A DNA stretch of 7,819 nt from Thermococcus sp. (GTDB lineage Archaea; Methanobacteriota_B; Thermococci; Thermococcales; Thermococcaceae), in assembly GCA_021157445.1 (NCBI GenBank), contig JAGGWM010000194.1, forward strand, positions 1 through 7,819, given 5' to 3'. Of the stretch, positions 1 to 5,090 are shown in pieces; within the stretch, counting starts at the first letter, position 1, and the number at the start of each line of letters is the position of its first letter. The translations under genes and the position numbers were made by a program. A model generated the notes under the pieces. That model was not told the DNA's origin. It saw only the letters and a list, made by a program, of their open reading frames with translations, and did not search any database.

Positions 1-413
1 ATATTCCTCCATGCGAGCTTTGCGAAATCTTCTCTTACCTCATAACCGATTATTTTTCCATGAGGACCAACAATGTTGGCCAAAAAAAGCGTTAATGCTC
101 CACTCCCTACTCCTGCCTCAACTATAACATCCTCAGGAGAGACTCCAGCAAATGCTACTATTTGAGCAGCGTCTTTTGGATGAATTATCTGAGGTCCTCT
201 TTTCATCTTGTCAATATAATCAACTATTCTGGGCTTGAGAACTCTGAATTGATATCCCTTGTGAGATTCTATAAAAGTCCCAAACTCTTTACCCAAAAGC
301 TCACTCAGATTTATTTTGCCTAAATCTGTGTGAAATTCTCCCTCTTTCACAGTTATAAGGTATCTCTTCCCCCTAGGGTCAAGCAGCACAACTTTGTCTC
401 CATTTTTTATCAT
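1..413 (-). CDS. trmI: tRNA (adenine-N1)-methyltransferase TrmI, N-terminal part (cut by left edge)
   Basis: The first 137 codons of a gene that continues past the left edge; family members are usually about 250 residues. The product is an S-adenosylmethionine-dependent enzyme that methylates N1 of adenine in the T-loop of tRNA (position 58, and also 57 in Pyrococcus-type enzymes), stabilising tRNA in the cytoplasm. Visible features are the N-terminal beta-barrel-like region (residues 1-65), the conserved RGPQIIHPKD stretch (72-81), the SAM-binding glycine loop VEAGVGSGALTLFLA (98-112), and the acidic end of the next strand in GYEVRED (123-129). The ATG at 411-413 is preceded by a GGTGG ribosome site about 6 nt away. 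It follows the DUF257 gene by 13 bp and is probably cotranscribed with it. Older annotations call such proteins L-isoaspartyl methyltransferase-like; the RGPQIIHPKD motif favours TrmI. The function call rests on recognised motifs; the catalytic C-terminal part is not in the window. Confidence 0.88.
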   Translation of the reverse strand, partial: MIKNGDKVVLLDPRGKRYLITVKEGEFHTDLGKINLSELLGKEFGTFIESHKGYQFRVLKPRIVDYIDKMKRGPQIIHPKDAAQIVAFAGVSPEDVIVEAGVGSGALTLFLANIVGPHGKIIGYEVREDFAKLAWRN

Positions 414-426
414 TTTAACCACCAAA

Positions 427-1044
427 TTATTCCTCTATCTCAATCTTATAGAGATGCCTTTCTTTTTTGACTTTTACTAACTTGCTTGCAAGCTCCCTTA
501 GGACAGCAATTTGCTGCTTATCTAGAATATCACTGTTCACGAAGTAAATAGAAGTCCAGTCTTCAAACGGGAGCATGCTCCTTGTAAATAAAATTGCCCT
601 AAGGGCCTTATCTCTACCGAAGTAGATGTACTGAGATATGCCAAGGGTTATCGAATACTCAACCTTTGTTGAGGGAGAAGAGAGTTTCGTCAGAGCAGTA
701 TAATAATTTCTCATAAACTCGGAGATTTCATATGTAACGGGCATTTCTTCAACTACGGAGGCATAACTTGTTCTACCCGGACCAATCCTTATCGCCTTTA
801 TCCTCTTTGTGGACTCCATTAAGGCTTTGTATTTTTCGGGAGGGCTTTTTCTTATATAATCCCTAAACAATAGATCGCCCACGCCAAAAAAGTCGTCTAT
901 TAAAATCTCATGAGTGGAAAGTGAGGGTATAAGCTCCCCCCAGACCAGATTTTCAAGGGGATATAAAGAAGGATATTCCACCACAACAAAATCACCAGCT
1001 GTAACATGGGTTTTTAAAAACTGCATGAGTGAATTCATTTCCAT
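427..1044 (-). CDS. DUF257 family protein of unknown function
   Basis: A 205-residue soluble protein that I recognise as DUF257 (Pfam PF03192), a family largely restricted to Thermococcales and often present in several copies per genome. The hallmarks are the N-terminal GDFVVVEYPSLYPLENLVWG (residues 17-36), then a strand and acidic pair in ILIDDFFGVGDLLFRDYIRK (47-66), then an alternating strand/helix pattern suggesting a RecA-like alpha/beta fold. I see no Walker A motif, signal peptide or membrane segment, so nucleotide binding should not be assumed. The reaction is unknown. Start choice: the ATG at 1042-1044 follows a GGTGA site by 4 nt, whereas the second ATG two codons later (1036-1038) has 10 nt spacing, so either is possible. 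It is first in a likely two-gene unit with trmI and reads from a promoter shared back-to-back with SRP19. The linkage to trmI might hint at a tRNA-related role, but this is only context. Confidence 0.75.
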   Translation of the reverse strand: MEMNSLMQFLKTHVTAGDFVVVEYPSLYPLENLVWGELIPSLSTHEILIDDFFGVGDLLFRDYIRKSPPEKYKALMESTKRIKAIRIGPGRTSYASVVEEMPVTYEISEFMRNYYTALTKLSSPSTKVEYSITLGISQYIYFGRDKALRAILFTRSMLPFEDWTSIYFVNSDILDKQQIAVLRELASKLVKVKKERHLYKIEIEE

Positions 1045-1053
1045 ACTCTCACC

Positions 1054-1067
1054 AAAGAATTTTTAAT
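1054..1067 (+). promoter_or_regulatory. BRE/TATA-like promoter for SRP19
   Basis: Purine-rich AAAGAA (1054-1059, BRE-like) is followed by TTTTTAAT (1060-1067, TATA-like). The expected start of transcription is near 1088-1090, so the mRNA would have a leader of about 10 nt carrying only the AGGTG ribosome site. The other T/A-rich stretch at 1075-1082 is too close to the gene to serve this direction. Confidence 0.45.
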
Positions 1068-1074
1068 GCCAAGG

Positions 1075-1083
1075 CTTTTAAAC
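1075..1083 (-). promoter_or_regulatory. TATA-like box for the DUF257-trmI unit
   Basis: Read on the minus strand, AGTTTAAAAG is an archaeal TATA-like element preceded by A-rich bases. Its centre near 1079 predicts a transcription start near 1053, giving a leader of under 10 nt that begins at or near the GGTGA ribosome site. No experimental start site is available. Confidence 0.45.
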
Positions 1084-1099
1084 TTTTTAGGTGTTCAAA

Positions 1100-1408
1100 A
1101 TGGGCAAGTTCGTGATATGGGCAAATGAAATAGATGCCAGGATTCCAAGGAAATACGGAAGGGAAGTTCCAAAGAACCTTGCAGTGGAAAAACCAGACAT
1201 AGATGAAATAATAGATGCAACCAAAAATCTAGGCATTACAGTTGTAGAAGTCAATAAGGAAGCCCTCAATCCAAGGCTTGCGGGATTAGATGAAGAGCTA
1301 CGGGTTAAAGGCCGGATCATAGTCGAAAGCAAACATGGAAAATCAAAAACTCTAAAGCTAATAGCCCAAAAGGTTAGAGAATTTAGGAAAGCACATAGAA
1401 AAAAATGA
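1100..1408 (+). CDS. srp19: Signal recognition particle 19 kDa protein (SRP19)
   Basis: A 102-residue basic protein matching archaeal SRP19 over its full usual length. SRP19 binds the tetraloops of helices 6 and 8 of SRP (7S) RNA and arranges the RNA so that SRP54 can bind; the particle then targets ribosomes making membrane and secreted proteins to the Sec translocon. Family hallmarks are the N-terminal FVIWANEIDARIPRKYGRE (residues 4-22) with its invariant KYGR, the VPKNLAVEKP stretch (23-32), and the Lys/Arg-rich RNA-contacting end GRIIVESKHGKSKTLK onward (71-102). An in-frame GTG at 1091 would add three residues, but it sits inside the AGGTG ribosome site (1089-1093) that is 6 nt from the ATG at 1100, so I choose the ATG. 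It is divergent from DUF257-trmI and convergent with the RAM-domain gene. Confidence 0.93.
   Translation: MGKFVIWANEIDARIPRKYGREVPKNLAVEKPDIDEIIDATKNLGITVVEVNKEALNPRLAGLDEELRVKGRIIVESKHGKSKTLKLIAQKVREFRKAHRKK
1399..1405 (-). terminator. Oligo-T terminator-like tract for the RAM-domain gene
   Basis: Seven consecutive A on the plus strand read as seven T on the minus strand, starting 5 nt after the stop codon of the minus-strand RAM-domain gene. Archaeal RNA polymerase terminates at short T runs without a hairpin, so this is a plausible terminator. It lies within the last codons of SRP19 (Lys-Lys end). No equal T run is seen for SRP19 in the opposite direction; only weak pyrimidine-rich sequence follows its stop. 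Confidence 0.5.
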
Positions 1409-1410
1409 CT

Positions 1411-1650
1411 TTACTCTTCTGCTTCTACAACTATTGCAGTTGTTGTGTCAATTACACCATCTATGTTGTGTATATCGTGCAGGATTTTTCTCGTAAGTTC
1501 TCCCAAGTCTGAGGCTTCAAGTTCGACTATTGCGTCATAGGGGCCAGTTACAGCATCGGCTTTTAAAACTCCTGGAATCGCTTTTATTTCTTCTATTACT
1601 TTCTCAACCTTCCCGATTTCAATTGTTAACAAAATGTATGCCCTAACCAT
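1411..1650 (-). CDS. Stand-alone Lrp/AsnC ligand-binding (RAM) domain protein
   Basis: A 79-residue protein consisting only of the AsnC/Lrp effector domain (RAM, Regulation of Amino acid Metabolism), with no helix-turn-helix DNA-binding part. The pattern is strand-helix-strand-strand-helix-strand: AYILLTIEI (residues 4-12), helix to about 24, GVLKADAVTGPYDAIVELEA (27-46) with the typical G-(P/D)-YD turn, helix 48-62, and a last strand near 68-77. Such stand-alone RAM proteins usually oligomerise through the beta-sheets and bind amino acids at the interfaces; they may act as sensors or form mixed assemblies with full-length Lrp proteins. The ATG at 1648-1650 is preceded by a GGTGAT site 4 nt away. 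It is divergent from the peptide transporter operon and shares its upstream region, which suggests but does not prove a link to amino-acid or peptide status. It cannot bind DNA by itself in the usual Lrp way. Confidence 0.87.
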   Translation of the reverse strand: MVRAYILLTIEIGKVEKVIEEIKAIPGVLKADAVTGPYDAIVELEASDLGELTRKILHDIHNIDGVIDTTTAIVVEAEE

Positions 1651-1692
1651 CTACATCACCAAATTTTGTTGTCAGTCTTTTTAGAGATGTCC

Positions 1693-1709
1693 TATAATTT
1701 AAGGTTTTC
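1693..1709 (-). promoter_or_regulatory. BRE/TATA-like promoter for the RAM-domain gene
   Basis: On the minus strand GAAAACC (BRE-like, 1709-1703) is followed by TTAAATTATA (1702-1693). The expected start is near 1671, about 20 nt ahead of the ATG, which leaves room for the GGTGAT ribosome site. Confidence 0.5.
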
Positions 1710-1779
1710 GCATTTATTCCCAGAGCCATGACAAAATTATTTCGTTATTAACTGCAAAAACATTGCTCAATAGAAAGGG

Positions 1780-1814
1780 ATAACCGTGTTATATTCTGTT
1801 ATTTGTTGTACAAA
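1780..1814 (+). promoter_or_regulatory. Pair of 5-3-5 inverted repeats, possible operator of the transporter operon
   Basis: ATAAC-CGT-GTTAT (1780-1792) and TTTGT-TGT-ACAAA (1802-1814) are perfect 5-bp inverted repeats, each with a 3-bp spacer, and their centres (1786 and 1808) are 22 bp apart, about two helical turns. They end 16 bp before the BRE of the transporter promoter. The 13-bp 5-3-5 layout is the known format of Lrp/AsnC-family sites in archaea, but the two half-site sequences differ from each other, and short repeats in A/T-rich DNA arise by chance. Confidence 0.35.
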
Positions 1815-1830
1815 CAGGTTCATGGGTGTA

Positions 1831-1844
1831 GAAAAATTTATTAA
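1831..1844 (+). promoter_or_regulatory. BRE/TATA-like promoter of the ABC transporter operon
   Basis: GAAAAA (BRE-like, 1831-1836) directly precedes TTTATTAA (TATA-like, 1837-1844). The expected start is near 1866, giving a leader of about 25 nt with a strong GGGGGTG ribosome site (1880-1886) 5 nt ahead of the ATG at 1892. Element quality is good for a highly expressed gene. Confidence 0.6.
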
Positions 1845-1891
1845 CAAGCTACGGCAGAACTATTAATGCTATACTTTGTGGGGGTGTATAA

Positions 1892-4024
1892 ATGAAGAAG
1901 CAGTTAGCAACACTGTTAGTGATAGGCGTTTTGGTTTTTGCAGTGGTTGCAAGTGGGTGTATTGGAGGGGAAGAAACCACTACCCAAACAACGAGCTCTC
2001 CAACACAAACAACAACATCTTCCCCAACCCAAACAACCACAAGCTCCCCAACTCAAACAACAACTCAGCCAGCAGGACCAACTTATGAGGTCATTGAAAC
2101 CGACAAGAGCGTCATATTGGTTGGTCCTGAAGGGTCTCAAATGCCAGCTTCTCTGCCAAGTGGAAAGAAAATAATTAAAGTAACTTATGTCGTTGATGAA
2201 GCTAACACTCCATCTGTCAAGGAATTAATGGAAGCAGGACAAGGTTTTGGTGCAATAAATCCTGCATTCTTCAGGGATACCACTGTTGATGCCCTTGTAA
2301 TTGCTGCAAGAAGAGAGACCAACCCCGAAATAAGGACAGAGCTCTTTAAGGCTCTCTACATACTTGGTAACAGGCTTGCGCCTGAGGTAATTCTCGGACA
2401 AAACAGACAGCTTCGTGTTTACTGGGAGTGGGTCAAGGGAAGATATTACCACCCCACATTCCCAGAGAGATATGATCTCATCTGGGAAGATCCAAATGCC
2501 CCAAGTGTGCCCATTGGAATTGGAGACTACAAGAACGACGCTCAAACATACGTTATAGGCACAATCGGATGGCCAGAGAGCTTTGACCCAGCTTGGACAT
2601 ACGAAACCTTTGGATGGGAAATCTGGCACGAGATCGGTGACACCCTTGTCACATACTGGAAAGAAGAAACCGAAAAGGTAACACCAGACCTAGCCGTTGC
2701 ATGGGCACACAACGAAGACGGTACAGAGTGGTACTTCGTTATAAGGGGTGGAGTAAAAGCTTATGATCCATGGAACGACAAGACATATCCAATTGATGCC
2801 ACTGACGTTGTTTTTACCTTCTGGCGTGTGCAGAGATTGGGACACAGCGTTTCATGGATGGTCTCAAGCTTCATGGACATAAGCAAATCACAAGCTCTGA
2901 CTGAAGAAGAATTTGAAGATGTCATCAAAAGCAAGAAGCTTATTGCAGAGTACAACGGAAAGACTGTAGAAGTCAAGTCCCTTCAAGACCTGTTAAACAC
3001 CTTCGGATATAATGGAGAAACTGCTGGTGTCTTCAAGCTTGTTCTACCGGCACCATATGCAGCAGTTCTTGGTATACTGGCAGATCCATTCCTCTCAGTG
3101 GTTCCAATGGAGTACCTCCTTGGTGACAAGTATGAGGAAGCATTGAAGGCCTCAAACAATGGAAAGAACCCGGATGCATGGGAACCATATGTCCAAGAAG
3201 GCGAACAAGACCCAACTCACCAGCTCATGCACAAGCAACCCGTTGGAACTGGTCCCTTCTATGTTAAAGAGTACAAAGAAAACGCTTACATTGTGCTTGA
3301 GCACAACCCATACTATTGGGACAAAAGCATAAAGCCAGGGCACCAGAGGGTTATCTATGTCATAAACAATGATGCTGTTTCAAGAATTCAGCTCTTCCAG
3401 ACAGGAACAGTTGATACAGTTGTAACTCCACCAGAGAGGGTGAATGATGTTAAGGGCCTCGAATTCCAGGGATTCAAGTCAGTTGTTAAAACTGACATTC
3501 TGCAACCAATATTAACCTTCATAGTATTCAACACCCAGAAGGAGCCATTTAACAATCCAAAAGTGAGAGAAGCTTTAGCTTATGCAATCCCATACGATCA
3601 GATATCCCAAGTAGTTTACTCCGGACTGCTTGAGAGGAACTGGGGCCCAATTCCAAAACCATGGCCAGGTTATACGGAGTACGGAATCATTAAGTACAAC
3701 TACAATATAAACAAGGCTCAACAACTCCTGCAAGAAGCTGGAATCAACCCAAGCGACTATAAGATTGAGCTCATCTATAACGCTGGAAACAGTGCTCGTG
3801 AGAAGATCATGACACTATTGCAAAACGTTTGGAGCCAACTTGGCTTCCAAGTTACAGTAGGAAGCTACGAATGGCCAGTATACCTGAGCAAAACCGAAAA
3901 AGGAGACTACGACGTCTATGTAGTAGGATGGGTACCAGATTACTTGGACTCAGACAACTGGGTTGGGCCATTCCTCTATGGAGCAACCGAATTTAGCAAG
4001 ATTGAAATTTCTGTTGAGTCTTGA
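1892..4024 (+). CDS. Family 5 solute-binding lipoprotein of an oligopeptide-type ABC importer, apparently circularly permuted
   Basis: A 710-residue extracellular binding protein (SBP_bac_5 type) that captures the substrate for the importer encoded downstream. The N-terminus has a Lys pair, a hydrophobic stretch and a lipobox ASGC (residues 20-23), so C23 is the likely lipid-anchored first residue; a Thr/Ser/Pro-rich stalk follows (28-62). Residues 123-197 (NPAFFRDTTVDALVIAARRE, then KALYILGN, APEVILGQ and WVKGRYYHPTFPERY) resemble the C-terminal end of Dpp/OppA proteins. The canonical N-terminal domain comes after it: GWPESFDP (226-233), VTPDLAVAWAHNEDGTEWYF (263-282), RGGVKAYD (285-292), DATDVVFTFWR (302-312). 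The middle matches normal order (VGTGPFYVKEY 451-461, NPYYWD 472-477, FNNPKVREALAYA 553-565), and the chain ends at GWVPDYLDSDNWVGPFLYGATEF (679-701) plus nine residues. The substrate is probably peptides; beta-gluco-oligosaccharides are known for the related Pyrococcus CbtA, so specificity is open. Confidence 0.9.
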   Translation: MKKQLATLLVIGVLVFAVVASGCIGGEETTTQTTSSPTQTTTSSPTQTTTSSPTQTTTQPAGPTYEVIETDKSVILVGPEGSQMPASLPSGKKIIKVTYVVDEANTPSVKELMEAGQGFGAINPAFFRDTTVDALVIAARRETNPEIRTELFKALYILGNRLAPEVILGQNRQLRVYWEWVKGRYYHPTFPERYDLIWEDPNAPSVPIGIGDYKNDAQTYVIGTIGWPESFDPAWTYETFGWEIWHEIGDTLVTYWKEETEKVTPDLAVAWAHNEDGTEWYFVIRGGVKAYDPWNDKTYPIDATDVVFTFWRVQRLGHSVSWMVSSFMDISKSQALTEEEFEDVIKSKKLIAEYNGKTVEVKSLQDLLNTFGYNGETAGVFKLVLPAPYAAVLGILADPFLSVVPMEYLLGDKYEEALKASNNGKNPDAWEPYVQEGEQDPTHQLMHKQPVGTGPFYVKEYKENAYIVLEHNPYYWDKSIKPGHQRVIYVINNDAVSRIQLFQTGTVDTVVTPPERVNDVKGLEFQGFKSVVKTDILQPILTFIVFNTQKEPFNNPKVREALAYAIPYDQISQVVYSGLLERNWGPIPKPWPGYTEYGIIKYNYNINKAQQLLQEAGINPSDYKIELIYNAGNSAREKIMTLLQNVWSQLGFQVTVGSYEWPVYLSKTEKGDYDVYVVGWVPDYLDSDNWVGPFLYGATEFSKIEISVES
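1988..2059 (+). repeat. Three tandem 24-bp units encoding TTSSPTQT
   Basis: Residues 33-56 of the binding protein are three perfect copies of the octapeptide TTSSPTQT, followed by a degenerate TTQP. Codons differ between copies (for example AGC TCT, TCT TCC and AGC TCC for the Ser pair), so the protein repeat is maintained while the DNA has drifted. It forms a flexible, probably O-glycosylated stalk between the membrane anchor and the binding domain. Confidence 0.85.
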
Positions 4025-4040
4025 TCCTTTTTTCTTTTTT
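4025..4040 (+). terminator. T-rich terminator-like tract between binding protein and permease genes
   Basis: Immediately after the TGA of the binding-protein gene comes TCC, six T, C, six T. Archaeal RNA polymerase stops at such runs without needing a hairpin. Because the same-strand permease gene starts only 38 bp later without a good new promoter, partial read-through is expected, giving excess binding-protein mRNA. A 7-bp A/T-only inverted repeat (4032-4038 with 4052-4058) exists but would be weak at high temperature. Confidence 0.6.
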
Positions 4041-4077
4041 AAAATTATTCCAAAAGAAGAAACAAGGGGGGATAGGA

Positions 4078-5079
4078 ATGGCTGAACTCAAAAAATTTCT
4101 GATAAGAAGAATCCTGACCTTTGTTCCCACAATAATTGGGGTAACTTTGATAGTCTTTTTGATAGCTTATGTTATTCCAGCCGATCCGGCCAAAGCCTGG
4201 GCCGGTGGAGAAAAAGCATCTCCAGAAGCAGTTGAAAGGATAAAGGAGAGATACCACCTGAACGACCCATGGTATGCCCAATACATCTTCCTGGTAAAAG
4301 GGATTGCAACAAACACCCTTATAGACCCAAGAACCTCAAATCCCGTTTTAGATGATATTAGAGATAGATTTCCCGTCACTTTTCAACTGGCTATAATAGC
4401 GTTTATCTTCACACTCATTATTGGAATTCCTCTGGGGCTGATTTCCGCCCTAAAGAGGAATAGTATTGTGGATACAATAGTCAGAATTTTTGCTTTGATT
4501 GGAGTTTCGACTCCGGTGTTCTGGCTTGGGTATCTTCTGATCTTTGTGTTTTTTGTAAAGTTTAGAATAACGAACCTGGCTGGTGTTCCTCCCACTCCTG
4601 CCACCCAGATAACTCATGTTCCAATAATAGATGCCCTCCTTACGGGAGAGTTTACATTGTTTAAACAGCATCTGGCAAGATTCTGGCTTCCAGGCTTTGT
4701 GCTTGGTTTTATGGGAACTGGGGTGTTAGCAAGATTTGTTAGAAACTCCTTCCTCGAGGCTATCAGCGGAGATTACATCGAGTTTCTGAAAGCAAAAGGT
4801 GTTCCCAAGCTCAAGATTTACAGACACGCCCTTAAGAATGCCCTGGTGCCAATAGTCACGGTGTTGGGCCTACAGTTTGGGGGCCTGCTTGGTGGAACGC
4901 CTATAACTGAGACAGTATTTGCGCTTCCCGGTATGGGAAGCTATGCAATTCAATCGATTCAGAATCTCGACTTTCCAGTTATAGTCGCAATAACCTTCAT
5001 TTACGCCTTGATCTACGTTACCGCCAATCTAGTAGTTGATATCCTGTATGCAGTAATAGACCCGAGGGTTAGGTATTAG
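4078..5079 (+). CDS. dppB: Peptide-type ABC transporter permease, DppB/OppB family
   Basis: A 333-residue membrane protein, one of the two channel-forming subunits of the importer. Hydrophobic segments lie near residues 10-32, 100-124, 134-160, 203-222, 255-285 and 298-323, the six-segment plan of DppB. The first segment has the family start LIRRILTFVPTIIGVTLIVFL, and a large outer loop (33-98) contains the common RYHLNDPWYAQY. The EAA-type cytoplasmic loop that docks on the ATPases is DYIEFLKAKGVPKLKIYRHALKN (232-254), and ETVFALPGMGSYAIQSI (278-294) is a family signature. Start choice: an in-frame TTG at 4021 would add 19 residues, but it overlaps the upstream stop and encodes the T-tract; the ATG at 4078 has a GGGGGG ribosome site 6 nt upstream. 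The next permease follows after 11 bp. The gene symbol is by family; substrate specificity is not proven. Confidence 0.93.
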   Translation: MAELKKFLIRRILTFVPTIIGVTLIVFLIAYVIPADPAKAWAGGEKASPEAVERIKERYHLNDPWYAQYIFLVKGIATNTLIDPRTSNPVLDDIRDRFPVTFQLAIIAFIFTLIIGIPLGLISALKRNSIVDTIVRIFALIGVSTPVFWLGYLLIFVFFVKFRITNLAGVPPTPATQITHVPIIDALLTGEFTLFKQHLARFWLPGFVLGFMGTGVLARFVRNSFLEAISGDYIEFLKAKGVPKLKIYRHALKNALVPIVTVLGLQFGGLLGGTPITETVFALPGMGSYAIQSIQNLDFPVIVAITFIYALIYVTANLVVDILYAVIDPRVRY

Positions 5080-5090
5080 GGGGGAGAAAA

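Noticed and set aside
1091..1099. GTG start for SRP19 three codons upstream
   Set aside because: The GTG lies within the AGGTG ribosome site for the ATG at 1100. It is usable only if the mRNA is leaderless, which the predicted start near 1089 cannot fully exclude.
1651..1891. A TrmBL1-type TATCAC-N5-GTGATA sugar-regulon site upstream of the transporter
   Set aside because: I looked for this motif because related importers can carry sugars, and found no match in the intergenic region.
1876..2174. Overlapping plus-strand frames in the Thr-rich stalk region
   Set aside because: Low-complexity, Asn- or Gln-rich translations of the repeat DNA in the wrong frame.
2225..2629. 134-residue minus-strand open frame, and other antisense frames inside the transporter genes
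   Set aside because: They lie opposite strongly recognisable coding sequence, have no family resemblance or ribosome sites, and are compositional shadows.
3992..4024. Binding protein read as truncated by a frameshift or premature stop
   Set aside because: No family C-terminal sequence is found in any frame of the 53 bp after the stop, which hold a T tract and the next ribosome site. The missing block is present near the N-terminus, so permutation explains the short end better.
4032..4058. 7-bp inverted repeat as a hairpin terminator or regulatory stem
   Set aside because: The stem is almost entirely A/T with a 13-nt loop and would not be stable at high growth temperature; the T runs alone suffice for archaeal termination.
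4021..4077. TTG-initiated 19-residue N-terminal extension of the DppB permease
   Set aside because: It overlaps the previous stop codon, is encoded by the T-rich terminator-like tract, and has no ribosome site; the ATG at 4078 has a strong GGGGGG site.
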